DNA of 64,000 nt from Hygrophila difformis (Eukaryota > Streptophyta > Magnoliopsida > Lamiales > Acanthaceae). Within the stretch, counting starts at the first letter, position 1; every line of letters begins with the position of its first letter. Shown piece by piece: positions 25,665 through 36,135 of this stretch. The notes below the pieces were generated by a model that worked only from the letters and a program-made list of their open reading frames with translations, did no database searches and was not told the DNA's origin. Made by a program: the position numbers and the translations under genes. The stretch lies in NCBI GenBank assembly GCA_030278955.1, contig JAOANR010000004.1, positions 61,783,686 to 61,847,685 of the forward strand, in the 5' to 3' direction.

Positions 25665-26135
25665 CTTGTCGCGATACAAGGTTCGTGTCGCGGAGCATGG
25701 CTCCGCGACAAAGATTTCGCGACAAAGGGGTGGGAAATAAGAGAAATGGAATTTTGAAAGTTTAGGGTTTGTTTTGTCGCTAAGTGAAGAAAATTTTGTC
25801 GCGGAACGTGGTTCCGCGACAAGGGCATAGCGACAAAAAGGTTGAAGATTGGACAAGGCATAATTCTTGTCGCGGAACAAGAGGTTTTGGCGCGGAACGT
25901 GGTTCCGCGACAGGGTTGCTTCGCGACAAAGCCCTTCCAGAATAAAATCACAAGTATTTGGGTCCTTGGTCGCTAATCAAGATTTTGTCGCGGAACGTGG
26001 TTCCGCGCCAAGGGGTGTTTCGCGACCAAGGGTTTTAAAATAATGGCCAACAAATATTCTTTGGCACCTTTGTCGCCAAAGCACCATTTTGTCGCGGAAC
26101 GTGGTTCCGCGACAAGGGTTGTTCCGCGACAAAGG
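25665..26135. repeat. Hairpin array, 3' LTR cluster 1
   Basis: Many copies of TTGTCGCGGAAC followed after a few bases by its inverse GTTCCGCGACAA, for example near 25796-25823, 25985-26010 and 26088-26115. Single arms (TTTGTCGC, GCGACAAAG) lie between them. GC- and CpG-rich against an AT-rich background. Confidence 0.9.
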
Positions 26136-26837
26136 TGTGTCCAGTACACATGTCAGAAAAGTAAAGTGGAACAGTGGCATGCATTATGTGTGATCTCACC
26201 CATTTCAGATTCAAAATCTAAACTAAGCTCAAAATAACAAAACAGAATTTGAATCTAGCTAGAACATGCTTGCACAAAATAGAAATAAAGCAAACTTAAA
26301 ACTTAAGAAACCCTAATCTAAGCTTGATCATCCATAAGCATGCAACATTATCCCAAGAAAAAGTCACCAAGCAGTGACATTAAAATGCAAAAACAAGGGT
26401 CAAATGACCCAAGGAAGATGAAAACAGTAAGATCCATGGGGTGTGAGACCCATTTCATGATTTTGGGACACAAATGGTGAATGTTTTCCCATTTTATTAA
26501 ACGGTGTTGTTCATACTCATGGTTTGAGTACCACAAACCCTTAAACAAAAGTTTAGAACAAAAACAAGGTATAAAAACTGGCTATCTAATCAAAGTGCAG
26601 TAAACTATATCTAACTAGTGCATAAATTAAATAATACAAAAGAAAACCTAACTAAACTACCCTAAACTAAACTAAACTACTGAACTCCCTCACTTGTCTT
26701 CAAGAAGGTGTAGTTTTTCTAAAATTCTTTCAACCCTTAGCTCAAAGGAAACACCTCATATTTATAGAGGGGAAACCCTAAGCTCATGGGCCTTGATTTG
26801 AGCCCATTGTGTCTCAAGACATCACACACATCACAGC

Positions 26838-27090
26838 TTTGTCTCGGGGCACCAAGTTTGGTCGCGGAACACACTGCATGTGGCAAAGCTTCTCGACTGG
26901 GTCTTGTGTCTCTAAAAATGTATCTTGGTCGCGGAATGGACCTTTGTCGCGGAACAGCACATCGCGACAAAGGTATCGCGCCAAGGGGCTTTGGCTGGTC
27001 TCTTCTTTATCTGGGCCACTTGGTCGCGGAGTGTTCCTTTGTCGCGGAACCATGCATCGCGCCAAGGGGCTTCCGCGACAAAGATCTTCC
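26838..27090. repeat. Hairpin array, 3' LTR cluster 2
   Basis: Diverged GTCGCGGAA and CGCGACAAA/CGCGCCAAG arms with spacers of varied length. Same motif as cluster 1 but with fewer perfect palindromes. Confidence 0.8.
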
Positions 27091-27386
27091 TGGCCTGCTG
27101 GATTGGGCCAGATGGGCCGAAAATATTCTTTTTGTGGGCTTTTCTATCTTTTTCCCATCTTTTTGTTTCCTTTTCTTTTTCTCATGTTTTTGGATTTTTC
27201 TAACATAAATATGTAATAAAATTACATATTTATGTCTTTTTCACACCAGCTTATTATTTTTACAATTATGCATAAATTAGTCCAATTCGACTGCTTTCTT
27301 ACTTAATGTAAGACCGGAATGCGATCAAATGCCCGTTTAAGACACGGAAATGGATTGAAAATAATGGTCATTTTTGGCCATTATCA

Positions 27387-29027
27387 ACATCCTCACATTT
27401 TATACTGATCGTCCCCGAGCAGTCAGAGTCAATGTTCCTAGGAACACGGACTCTACATATTCAATTCATTTTCGTGGCTTCATAAATCACATTCTTTTTG
27501 GATTGGGATAAGACAATCAAAAACTACAAGTGTTAAATTCCCTTGATTGCAGTGTTTAATGAAATGATACTTGCTCACTATATCGGGCCTACAAATCAAA
27601 CATTATTATCAATCCTTCATGAATATCATGTTTTGAAAGATGCAGAGATTAAAAATTAGAATTAAGGTATGACATGAACATATGTAATGAGAAAAGGCCT
27701 CACTTATAAGAGAATCGGAAAATTCACTCATTCTCAATTGGGGTTTAATCATGAACGCTCAAAATCATATTTAATTAAATTATCCCATAAGCTTGCAATC
27801 AGACCAACTCGCCACCGGCTCATTTCTTCAAATCAAGATCACGAGGTCTTATTTGAGGGTTATAACGGGGCGTACGGTTGTAACATTAGGTAGGAAAGGG
27901 AAATATTGGGCTAAAAGTGGCAAAGATTTATTCTATCATAACTTTGCATTTTTATTTAAAATTTATGGTCATCAATGTTTCTCTCTTTTTGCTTTTCTCT
28001 TGCATGACATTAGACTATTGTCTAATTGCTTCGTCATTTGCAATTTATTGATGTTGAATTAAATTCAACTCTCTCTTTTTTTTTTTTTTTTTTTTTTTGA
28101 ATCGGTTTATAGAATACCGATTTATAGTTTTCATTGATGATCACAAATTGTAATGCCTTTGATAGAATTCATTCCTGCACACTTGGGTTTGAATTTCTTG
28201 GTCTTTTTAGAAGGCTAGGAATAATATAGTGGGTTTCAAAGAAAAATTAGGCTTATAGGCTCAAGTTGGTTAATCCTAAAGGGAAAATATTTTTGGGTTT
28301 GGATTTCAAACGAAGGCCAAAAATTTGGGTTTTCTAGGTGCCTCGATCATATTCTCGATTTCGGGAATATGGCATGGTCTTGAATCGGTCCCAATTGCAA
28401 GTTCTAGTTTCCTTTAATCAAAATGATTCACACATCAAAGAAAATGAATGAGTAAAGGTGACTCATGGCTCAAATCTCACATGGAATGGTTCATTCATGT
28501 CATGCAATATTCTCAAATTTAATCAAAGCTTGACTCTAACAATTTATTCAATCGAGATCTCTAACATGCAGATTTATTACCCAATAAGCTGATCGCATCA
28601 TTAAATTTTTATAGCTCAAAACCTCAGGAATTCATGTCATGCATGTTCTCAATTATATTATCCCAATTTAAAAGTTTGAAAATTTAATCCTAAGCCTAAA
28701 TTCAACATGTGAATTTAGAGCAATTTTATGCATGTTTTTGCTGGTTATTTAATTGAAAGCAGTAAAGAGGCACTGCTGACATACTGAGTATGTCAACATC
28801 ATATTTTTGGCCTGACAGTCACTTATTCATCTCGGACTGTCAGACATCTTTTCAGAAATAAAAGAACCAAATAAAAACAAAGATTGCTGTTGGGGCTGCA
28901 AAATCCCAATTTGAAAGCAGTAATTATATCAATTACAAGAGATTTCATTTGCAATCAAATCTATCTTGCATGGATGAATTGAAATTCTCTTATATGATAT
29001 TTACAATTAAGCTCAGAAATGATGGAG
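27387..29027 (-). other. Inner element, 3' untranslated part
   Basis: Between the stop of the 479-residue ORF and the 3' LTR. It holds a T run near 28075-28098 and, against the LTR, the motif AAATGTGAGGATGTTG on the minus strand (about 27384-27399), at the place of a polypurine tract although it is only partly purine. No coding signal. Confidence 0.6.
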
Positions 29028-30467
29028 TCAGGGATCACCATCTTTCTTCTCGTCTGGTTTCTTGGGGGAGCCAGCTTCATCAGGGATCTTCTTAAGTAGG
29101 GTTTGCAGGAGCTGATTTTGACTAAGGATCAGTGATTCCACCATCTTTCGATTCTTCTCTTCTTTTTCTAACATCATCATTCTGAATTCCTCGTCTCTCC
29201 TTTCCTTCTCCAACTTCTCCTTCCGTTTCTCTTCCTTTTCTCTCCTACGCTCCTCGCGTTCCTCTTCTCTCTCCCTCCTTCGCTCTTCACGCTCCTCTTC
29301 TGCCCTTTTCTGCTGTCCCTCTTGGCTTGCCAAAATTACATCAGTCATGGATTTCATTCCCTCGAGCATAGATTGACTCATTCTGCTCACCATCTCAATC
29401 GTTTGGGAATCAGCAGGGAACTGAGATACGTTCTGGCTTTGAGGAGGCATCTGAGGTTGAGGTTGAGTCGGAGGTGGGATTGGAGTCTCAGTCCGTTCTT
29501 GGTCTGCGGGAGGCTCCTCTCGAACATTCGAAGGTCCTGCATCAGCACAGGTGTTTTGTGTTCCCTTCTTTGTCTTTGGCTGCCTCTTTCGCTTCCTTGA
29601 TGCCTGCTCACCCGATATGAAGGAGGATTGAGCGTCTGAATCTCCTCTGACGGACAGTTGGGGAAGGGAATATTTGATGCTCTCACACAAAGGAAGTCTT
29701 GGCACACTGATAGGTGGGTTCACCTTCACCACTGTGTCGCCCTCAAACGCGCTCAAATCAACTCCCTGAGCTATGCAGATTCTCCTAATCAGATTCGGAT
29801 AGCACAGCACCTGTCTATCTTTTATGCGGGTTATCATCACCTCAAATACATGCCTCCCTACATTAAGTTTTGCTCCGCTCCACATTCTAGCAAATCCCAT
29901 TAGCACATTTCCAGATGTGGTGTGCGGATGCGAGTTGGGCCGGATCTTGGACATGTAGAACTCATAGGTTGGCATGAATTGTATCCGCAGCCATTTTGCA
30001 TTGAATGTGTGTCCAGGGGCGGTCACGCTTGTCATGCTGTTAGCCAATGTTGCATACTTCGCATATTCAGTTGTTTTGGCTCTCTTCGTCATGATCTCAC
30101 CAGGGGGGAATTCGCTTTGAATCTCTGGAGTCCCGAAGAACTGGTTCAGCCAATCAGGTGCAATGTTGATCACTTGTCCCCGGATCCATGTTGTTCTGGC
30201 AGCTTCATCGATGTTGCAGAAGAATTCCTTTGTTAGCTCCACGAAGCCATCTTCGTCATGATGCAACATGAAGTTACCCCACTCTTGATTTCTGTAGAAA
30301 GTTTCAACAGTGGGGTGTGACAACGCATCGGGTCTGAACCCTTTATCTGGCACTATCATCTTCTGCAACTTCTTATACTTCTCTGCATTCTCTTTGTTGC
30401 CATTGAACTTGATCTGGATCTGTTCTTCGCTTAGCTTTTTCTTCCCATATTCCTTTGAGACGCCCAT
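29028..30467 (-). CDS. ORF2 of the inner element, putative plant transposon protein domain
   Basis: 479 residues, uninterrupted. Residues about 55-240 resemble the 'putative plant transposon protein' domain (Pfam name Transposase_32): a FYRNQEWGNFM start, then EFFCNIDEAARTTWIRG, NQFFGTPE, and a block with KWLRIQFMPT and a hydrophobic segment ending LNVGRHVFEVMITR. A basic KRKRQPKTKKG stretch follows, possibly a nuclear signal. Then comes a Pro/Gln-rich linker and a highly charged EERE/RRE coiled coil near the C-terminus. It starts 76 bases after the stop of ORF1. How it is translated (splicing or re-initiation) cannot be seen. Biochemical function is unknown; despite the domain name there is no visible transposase catalytic triad. 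The domain call is from pattern recognition, not a search. Confidence 0.7.
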   Translation of the reverse strand: MGVSKEYGKKKLSEEQIQIKFNGNKENAEKYKKLQKMIVPDKGFRPDALSHPTVETFYRNQEWGNFMLHHDEDGFVELTKEFFCNIDEAARTTWIRGQVINIAPDWLNQFFGTPEIQSEFPPGEIMTKRAKTTEYAKYATLANSMTSVTAPGHTFNAKWLRIQFMPTYEFYMSKIRPNSHPHTTSGNVLMGFARMWSGAKLNVGRHVFEVMITRIKDRQVLCYPNLIRRICIAQGVDLSAFEGDTVVKVNPPISVPRLPLCESIKYSLPQLSVRGDSDAQSSFISGEQASRKRKRQPKTKKGTQNTCADAGPSNVREEPPADQERTETPIPPPTQPQPQMPPQSQNVSQFPADSQTIEMVSRMSQSMLEGMKSMTDVILASQEGQQKRAEEEREERRREREEEREERRREKEEKRKEKLEKERRDEEFRMMMLEKEEKNRKMVESLILSQNQLLQTLLKKIPDEAGSPKKPDEKKDGDP

Positions 30468-30542
30468 TCTTTGCCTTACAGTGTTTTCAGTCCAAAACTC
30501 GACTGGTCGAATGGATCCGACGGACTTGTCATCGCTTGTGTG

Positions 30543-33500
30543 CTAGTCTGTTTGATCGTCTCCCTCCTGTGGCTGGTCATCCCTTGGTTCGGCCTCATCT
30601 CCCCTCTGACTTGGCTCTCGCTCTCCATGAGCTGTTTCATCTCCGACTTCCTCCTCTACCTGTTTAATTACATTTTTCATCGTATTGAGTTCACAATTTA
30701 CAGGTAAAGAGGATGTGATTACATGAAAATTACGGTCATCAACATTAGTTGATACCTCCTCCTCCTCCCTAATTCTTGCAGCTCGTCCAACTGGACGTTG
30801 GAAGATAGGCGCCATTTGGTTCATGAATTCTTGCTCCTCCTGCCGAGCTTCTTCTTCCGAATCATTCCTATCTGCAGCTTCAGTCAGAATTCCTTGAACC
30901 TTTTCTTTAAGTGCAGAGGTCATGAGAGGGTCGTCTGGCTGCTTTTCCAAGGTTTTGGCCAGTGTTGCTGGATCTATGGAATCTTGCGGTCCTTCTGACT
31001 GCTCAGGCTGGTGAGACGGGCCTCCTTGAGTGATGAATTCTTCAATTCTGGCCGTGCCCACGAGAGGATCGATCACTTGACCTACTTTTGTCTGATATTT
31101 GATTTGATGTGGCTTTTCTCCAGCATCGATTCTTGTTTCGATCTGTTCGTTAAGCCTTTTCCTTATATCCCCTCGGATGGTTTCAGCATCATGTGCAGTG
31201 GGGCCAGTCCATGCAGGAGGTTGTTCTTCTTTGATTTTCAAACCTCGCCCTTGCACTTCTCCAGTGATCTTCAGCTCAAAGTCCTCCTCATTACCCCGCT
31301 CAACCTCTGCAGATTTTCTGCTTTCCAGCTCAGCCTGCATCTTTCTGGCAGTTTCTTCATCCTTTGTCTGCTGGATATTCTTTCGGATCTGCTCTTCCTC
31401 TGCAGCTTTCTTTTCCATTTCCAGGCGTTCTTCCTCAGTCAATTTTTCTATTCCCGAACCACCTGTTACTTGATCCAGCAAACCAGCTGATGCAAGCTCT
31501 TCATTGTACATATTCATGGCTAGCTCAGCATCGGATATCACCTGGTGCTTCTTTTTCGGGGGTGGCGGCGGCATTGGCTTTTTACCTCTGTCCTTAGGAT
31601 CCGTGGGCTCTGCCACTTTCCTAACAGTTGGTTCCGGTTCCTTGACCTCCACTTTCTTTTCCGGAGCCCTTGCTGGCTTATCCTTATCAGCGGACTTTAT
31701 CAACCTTCTCCTCGTTCCCGGTTGAGGTGCTGGCTGATGACCTTCAGATGTAACAACAGCAGTGGAGGTTTTCTCGGGCTGTATGGGTGCCTTAGTGGTG
31801 GCAGGTGCTACAGCAGATGTTGTCGTTTCAGTCTGAGCTGTCTGTACTGGACATCGGACTGCTTCTTGCTGCACCACTGGCTCGGTCGTGGCAACTCTTT
31901 GTACTTCGGTCTGCCCTCTAGGCGGCAAAGCTGAAGCTTGTACTGCTGGCTGGGTAGGCTGTGGGTTGGCCTCAGGGGGGGTGGAGAAGTATGCATCAAT
32001 TTCAGCGTCAGGATCCTCTTCCCTGTTCGGTTCACCCTCGTAGCCTAGTTGCTTCTCGGCGCGCTGCAAATAATCCTCAATAAAACTCCTTTGAGAGATT
32101 CTCCTCAGTTGGTCTTCCCAGTCCTTCTTGATCTTGGAGCAGAACTTACTCCGAACATTGTTGTTGTAGTGCAAGACCTTCTTTCCATTAGCAGTGCTAT
32201 TACAGTATTCCAGTGCAAACTTGTCCATTTCCATGATCAATTCCCAGTAGGAGTCCCTGTACTGATCTATCATGCCCCCTACCAGATCCTTTTGAATCCC
32301 TTCCAGGTAGGACATGTCTTCTGCCGAATCGTACGTGAGATACATCCCAGCCTCAGCTTTTGATAGCAAATTGAACTGCCTTTCATTTTTCCTTTTGGGT
32401 TTCCAGCCACCTTTGCGTATATCCACTTGTAGCTGATCCCTTAGTACTGCTATGTGCTGGGGAAATTCATCATCTTTGTTCGTCCCGTACTGTCCATACT
32501 TTCTGTGTGTGAAGATGGTTTCAAGTACCTCATCTGCAGGTAGTACTACTCCTTCTTCCAGAAAGGACTTGGTGATACTTGGATTGCCTTTTCCCCAGAC
32601 AGTAGTAAGGTCGTCCCATTGTTCGCGTGCATCCTTGATCATCTTCCTCATTGTGTTCAACAGGGAGGTGTTGCGGCTTTGCTCAAACTTCTCCGCATTT
32701 TTGAGGCGTCTGTACAGGTTGAAGGTCAGCTCTCGATGCCTGGCTCGAGCTAGATCTGTAATCCACCTCTGCTCCACTGGCCCTTTTGCTTCAAACAGAT
32801 ACGGGTTCCACTTAAATGGAAATGCCTCATACATCATGATGGCCCCACTGTTGATAACCCTACTTAGATCCATGTATTTGTGTTCGAAGGCCATCCGAAC
32901 TTGAGGATCTACGATCTGGTTAGGGATGATGATGTCGAAGTCAGCTATATTTGGATCTTTTGTTCCCTTTTCCACATGCCGATTCCACACAGCCCTGTGC
33001 TCTCTGAACCTCAATTGGATGCGCTCATGATGGACTTCAGGGGTTGTCTTTTCGTCTTGGGGGGCATACCCCATCATCCTTATCCAAAACTTTTTCAGGA
33101 AGTGATAGTAGTCCCTTTCTATCGATGCAGCGACTATCGACCTTTCCTGTGGAGGAATATGTACGTCCCATCCCGGAGAAAGTTTCAATTTTTCGTCCGT
33201 AGTGTGGTCCAGAGGCACCTTATAAACTGATTTGATGGCATCTCTTGTGTCCTTAATCTCTGTTCGATCAATTGAGGCTTGGTTGCCAGCAGCCTCATAT
33301 GTGCAGTCAGGCAACCCGATGCCTGAGTGCACTACCAATGCATTCCTGAAAAAGGTCAAAGTGCTTAGATGCATCCAAAAAATTTTTTTTTATGAGTTTT
33401 CAAAGACTACTCAGGTGTGAAAACCAACATCCTCACATTTTGAGCTTTGCTAAGCTCGAAATGTGATTTAAGTGAATTAATCTGAGTTTATTAAAAGATC

Positions 33501-34921
33501 CAAATGTAAGGTATTATCCTTTAGGACCTAGAAGGAGATAACTTAATTGGATTATTGAGTCCAATCAGCAAGGGGGAAATATAAATGAAAATAAAAATGA
33601 AGTGGTCATTGGACCAAAAATTTCCTTTTTTTTTTTTAGTGGGCCATTGGGCCCAAAAGTTTGTTTTTCCAATTTTATTAAACAAGCTCGAGGCACTTGT
33701 TGAAAATGGAATGAGATGATGATGATGGAGCGGATGGCTCGAAAATGGAATGTGCAGTGGAGGCGTGGCGGGATGGATTCGCTATTTCCGGATTGTTTGG
33801 ACTGCCATTGGACAGTTAAAACATTCAAGAAAATGCAAACACTATTTTTAATTTTTTGAAAAGGTTGACTTGATTTTTATTTAATAAAAAGTGGGATGTG
33901 TGTGGTCCCATTTTTTGGATTTTTGTAAAAAGGTAGCAGTTGAGGTGGCAAAATACTGCTACTTAACTCACACTCTTTAGTTCCATTGGGAACAAAAACA
34001 CATTGTCAACCAAAATTCCTAGTACTATTTTTTTTTTCTTTTAGTGAAAAAGTGAAATCTGATGGAAAGGGAATTGGTGGTGGCGCAGGCTGCCCAAAAC
34101 CAAACAAACATACACTTTACACCGATTGCCACGTACTCTCAAATATTTGCCAAAATAGATCAGAGCCAACTTCCTCAGTCCTCCCACATACAAATAATCA
34201 AACACAACAGCTTTGCATTTAATGTGGGGCAAAGAGGACAGTGGCATGCAAGCAACATGAGCAAAGTGAAACACTAACACAGGATCATGCCTGTACTCGA
34301 GCCAAAACATGGGATTAAAAGCATTTTCATCCCTCACATATTCAAAAACCACAAGCTCATTCATGCTCTATAATCAAGAAAATCAACAGCATATTGATAC
34401 TCATGCAGTACTCCTATGTTCAGTAATTCTCACTTTTCCAAGAATTTCCAACAATCCAGGAGGAATCAAGATCAAGCAGACAAAACATGAGAATAAAGAC
34501 TAGAACAACCAAGAGCAAAAGAACCTTAAAAACTCAAAACCCACAACCATGGCGGAATCTACCACTGCCAAACCCTAGCCATCATAGAATTAAAAATTTC
34601 TACAACCCCTTATACTTCTATCTGTGCCCCTGCATCAACCAACCAAAGTACCAAACCCCAACACCACACTCGGCCATTAACGATAAAAACAGGGAATCAA
34701 AATCCATACATGCCCAATACACAGAACCACTAAAATTGAAAATCAACCAAGTGAAAACAACCAAGAGGAGGCCCATTAGCACATTATCGAGAGTAACAAC
34801 GCAAGAATCCCCCAAAATCATAAAAACAGGGCAGTGGTTCGCGTACGAAAAGGGTGGGCAATGCTTACCACGGTTCGGTTTGCTTCGGAGAAGACGAAGA
34901 TGAAGGTTCTGATAGCTCCAT
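30543..34921 (-). CDS. ORF1 of the inner element, about 951 residues, unknown protein, probably spliced
   Basis: The continuous open frame is 33374-30543 (943 residues). A better model has a short first exon 34921-34869 (starts MELSEPSSSSSPKQTEP), donor GTAAGC, a 1523-bp intron, acceptor TTTTTCAG, and a second exon 33345-30543. The split codon rejoins in frame and the total is 951 residues plus stop. The N-terminal half (about 1-430) looks globular, rich in aromatic and charged residues, with no motif I know. The middle is Pro/Gln/Thr/Ala-rich, followed by a run of prolines and lysines. The C-terminal third is Glu/Lys/Arg-rich and likely coiled coil. There are no zinc knuckles, protease DSG/DTG or RT motifs. 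It sits where gag would be. Whether it is a divergent capsid protein or something else is unknown. Confidence 0.6.
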
Positions 34922-35097
34922 AAGGGTTGCGAAAATTTTGGGCAGAGTTTCCCTTGGGTTTGGCGTTCGAAAGGTGCGAAGAACACAGTGGTGTACTTCG
35001 GGAGAGGTTTCGAGTGTGCGAGAGTGTTTTTCGAAAATTTTCTAAGTCCGAATGCGTGGGGAAGAAGAGGGAGGCGGAGAGGTTTAAATAGTAATGG

Positions 35098-35605
35098 GCC
35101 GGTCGCGGAACCCTAGCCCATGGTCGCGGAACAGGATTACGCGACCAGGCTTGGCGACATTAGAGGTGTCGCGGAGTGTGGGACTTTGTCGCGGAGTCAT
35201 GCACCGCGACAAAGTGTACCGCGACAAAATGGCGAGGAAGAATGGAGTGGTGTGTCCGTGTCGCGGAATAGGAACTCTGTCGCGGAGTCATGCTCCGCGA
35301 CAAAATGTTCCGCGACAAGGACAAGCAAAGTTTAGGGATGAGTATAACTTTGTCGCGGAATTTGCACATGGGCGCGATGCTGGGCATCGCGACAAAATGA
35401 TCACTCCGCGACAAAGACAAACAAGGGTTCAGAGGTGAGTGAGGTTTTGTCGCGGAATTTCACCTGGTCGCGAAACGTTGTTCCGCGACAAAATGGTCAT
35501 TCCGCGACAAAGATAAACAAGGGTTGCCGATAAGGGGAATTTTGTCGCGGAGTTGTACTTGGTCGCGGAACGTTGTTCCGCGACAAAATGGTTAGTCCGC
35601 GACAG
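35098..35605. repeat. Hairpin array in the inner element's leader
   Basis: The same GTCGCGGAAC/GTTCCGCGAC palindrome family as in the LTRs, here downstream of the primer site. Several units read TTTGTCGCGGA...TCCGCGACAAAATG with 5-20-base spacers (for example near 35185-35230, 35455-35500 and 35540-35605). Open frames here are products of the repeats. Confidence 0.88.
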
Positions 35606-36117
35606 ACTTTTTGAATTTTCAAATTTTCAACGGATTGGGCCCGAGTGTGATATTGGGCCTGCGTCCATTTTATTTGAGTTGGACCTGAATGAATTCAGTC
35701 CAAGTAAATTCAAATCATTGGGCCATTATTTAAAATAATCTACTTGCATAAAATTAGGTCGGGTCAGTTCCATTTATCTGCAAGATTTATTCCGGATCTT
35801 AAATTTCTTTAAATTCCGAAAATAATTTCTCAGATTTGTGGAATTTTCCCAACCAAGAACCTGGTTTTCCTTGCTTTTTCTGCTCCTTCTTTTTGGTTGG
35901 TTCCGAATTTCCTGCAAGACAGATAAATACCCATTAGGTTAGGTTTTCTCCTCAGTTCAACATCCTCACATTTAGAGTCTTGGTACTCTAAATGTTCAAT
36001 TAATCTTGAGGGTACTTTTTCTGTTCTGAGTTAAATATATTACATTAAACTAGACTAATCTAAGCTAATCTAGGAGTAATCAGGAGTGTAATCCTCTTAA
36101 TAAATGACGCTGCATCC

Positions 36118-36135
36118 TCCCCGGCAACGGCGCCA
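36118..36135 (-). promoter_or_regulatory. Primer binding site of the inner element, tRNA-Asp type
   Basis: Minus strand reads TGGCGCCGTTGCCGGGGA directly after the LTR end. It is complementary over 18 bases to the 3' end of plant tRNA-Asp. It fixes the element's orientation. Confidence 0.9.

Larger units (their letters stand above)
22845..27386 (-). repeat. 3' LTR of the inner element (4542 bp)
   Basis: Same length as the other LTR (36136-40677). By hand comparison I count about 12 single-base differences and no indel. It contains two hairpin-repeat clusters and no credible gene. Open frames inside are produced by the palindromic repeats. Confidence 0.93.

Noticed and set aside
25665..26135. 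CRISPR-like array appearance
   Set aside because: Units are palindromic arms with irregular spacing and no unique spacers of constant length, in a plant LTR.
26786..27216. Overlapping open frames of 83-140 codons on both strands (and their copies at 40077-40507)
   Set aside because: Created by palindromic GTCGCGGAAC repeats, which stay open in many frames (RDK, VAE and SATK words). No independent coding evidence.
30310..32904. Plus-strand frames of up to 159 codons opposite the inner element's ORFs
   Set aside because: Shadows of the 943- and 479-residue minus-strand ORFs. Primer site and LTR polarity also give the minus strand.
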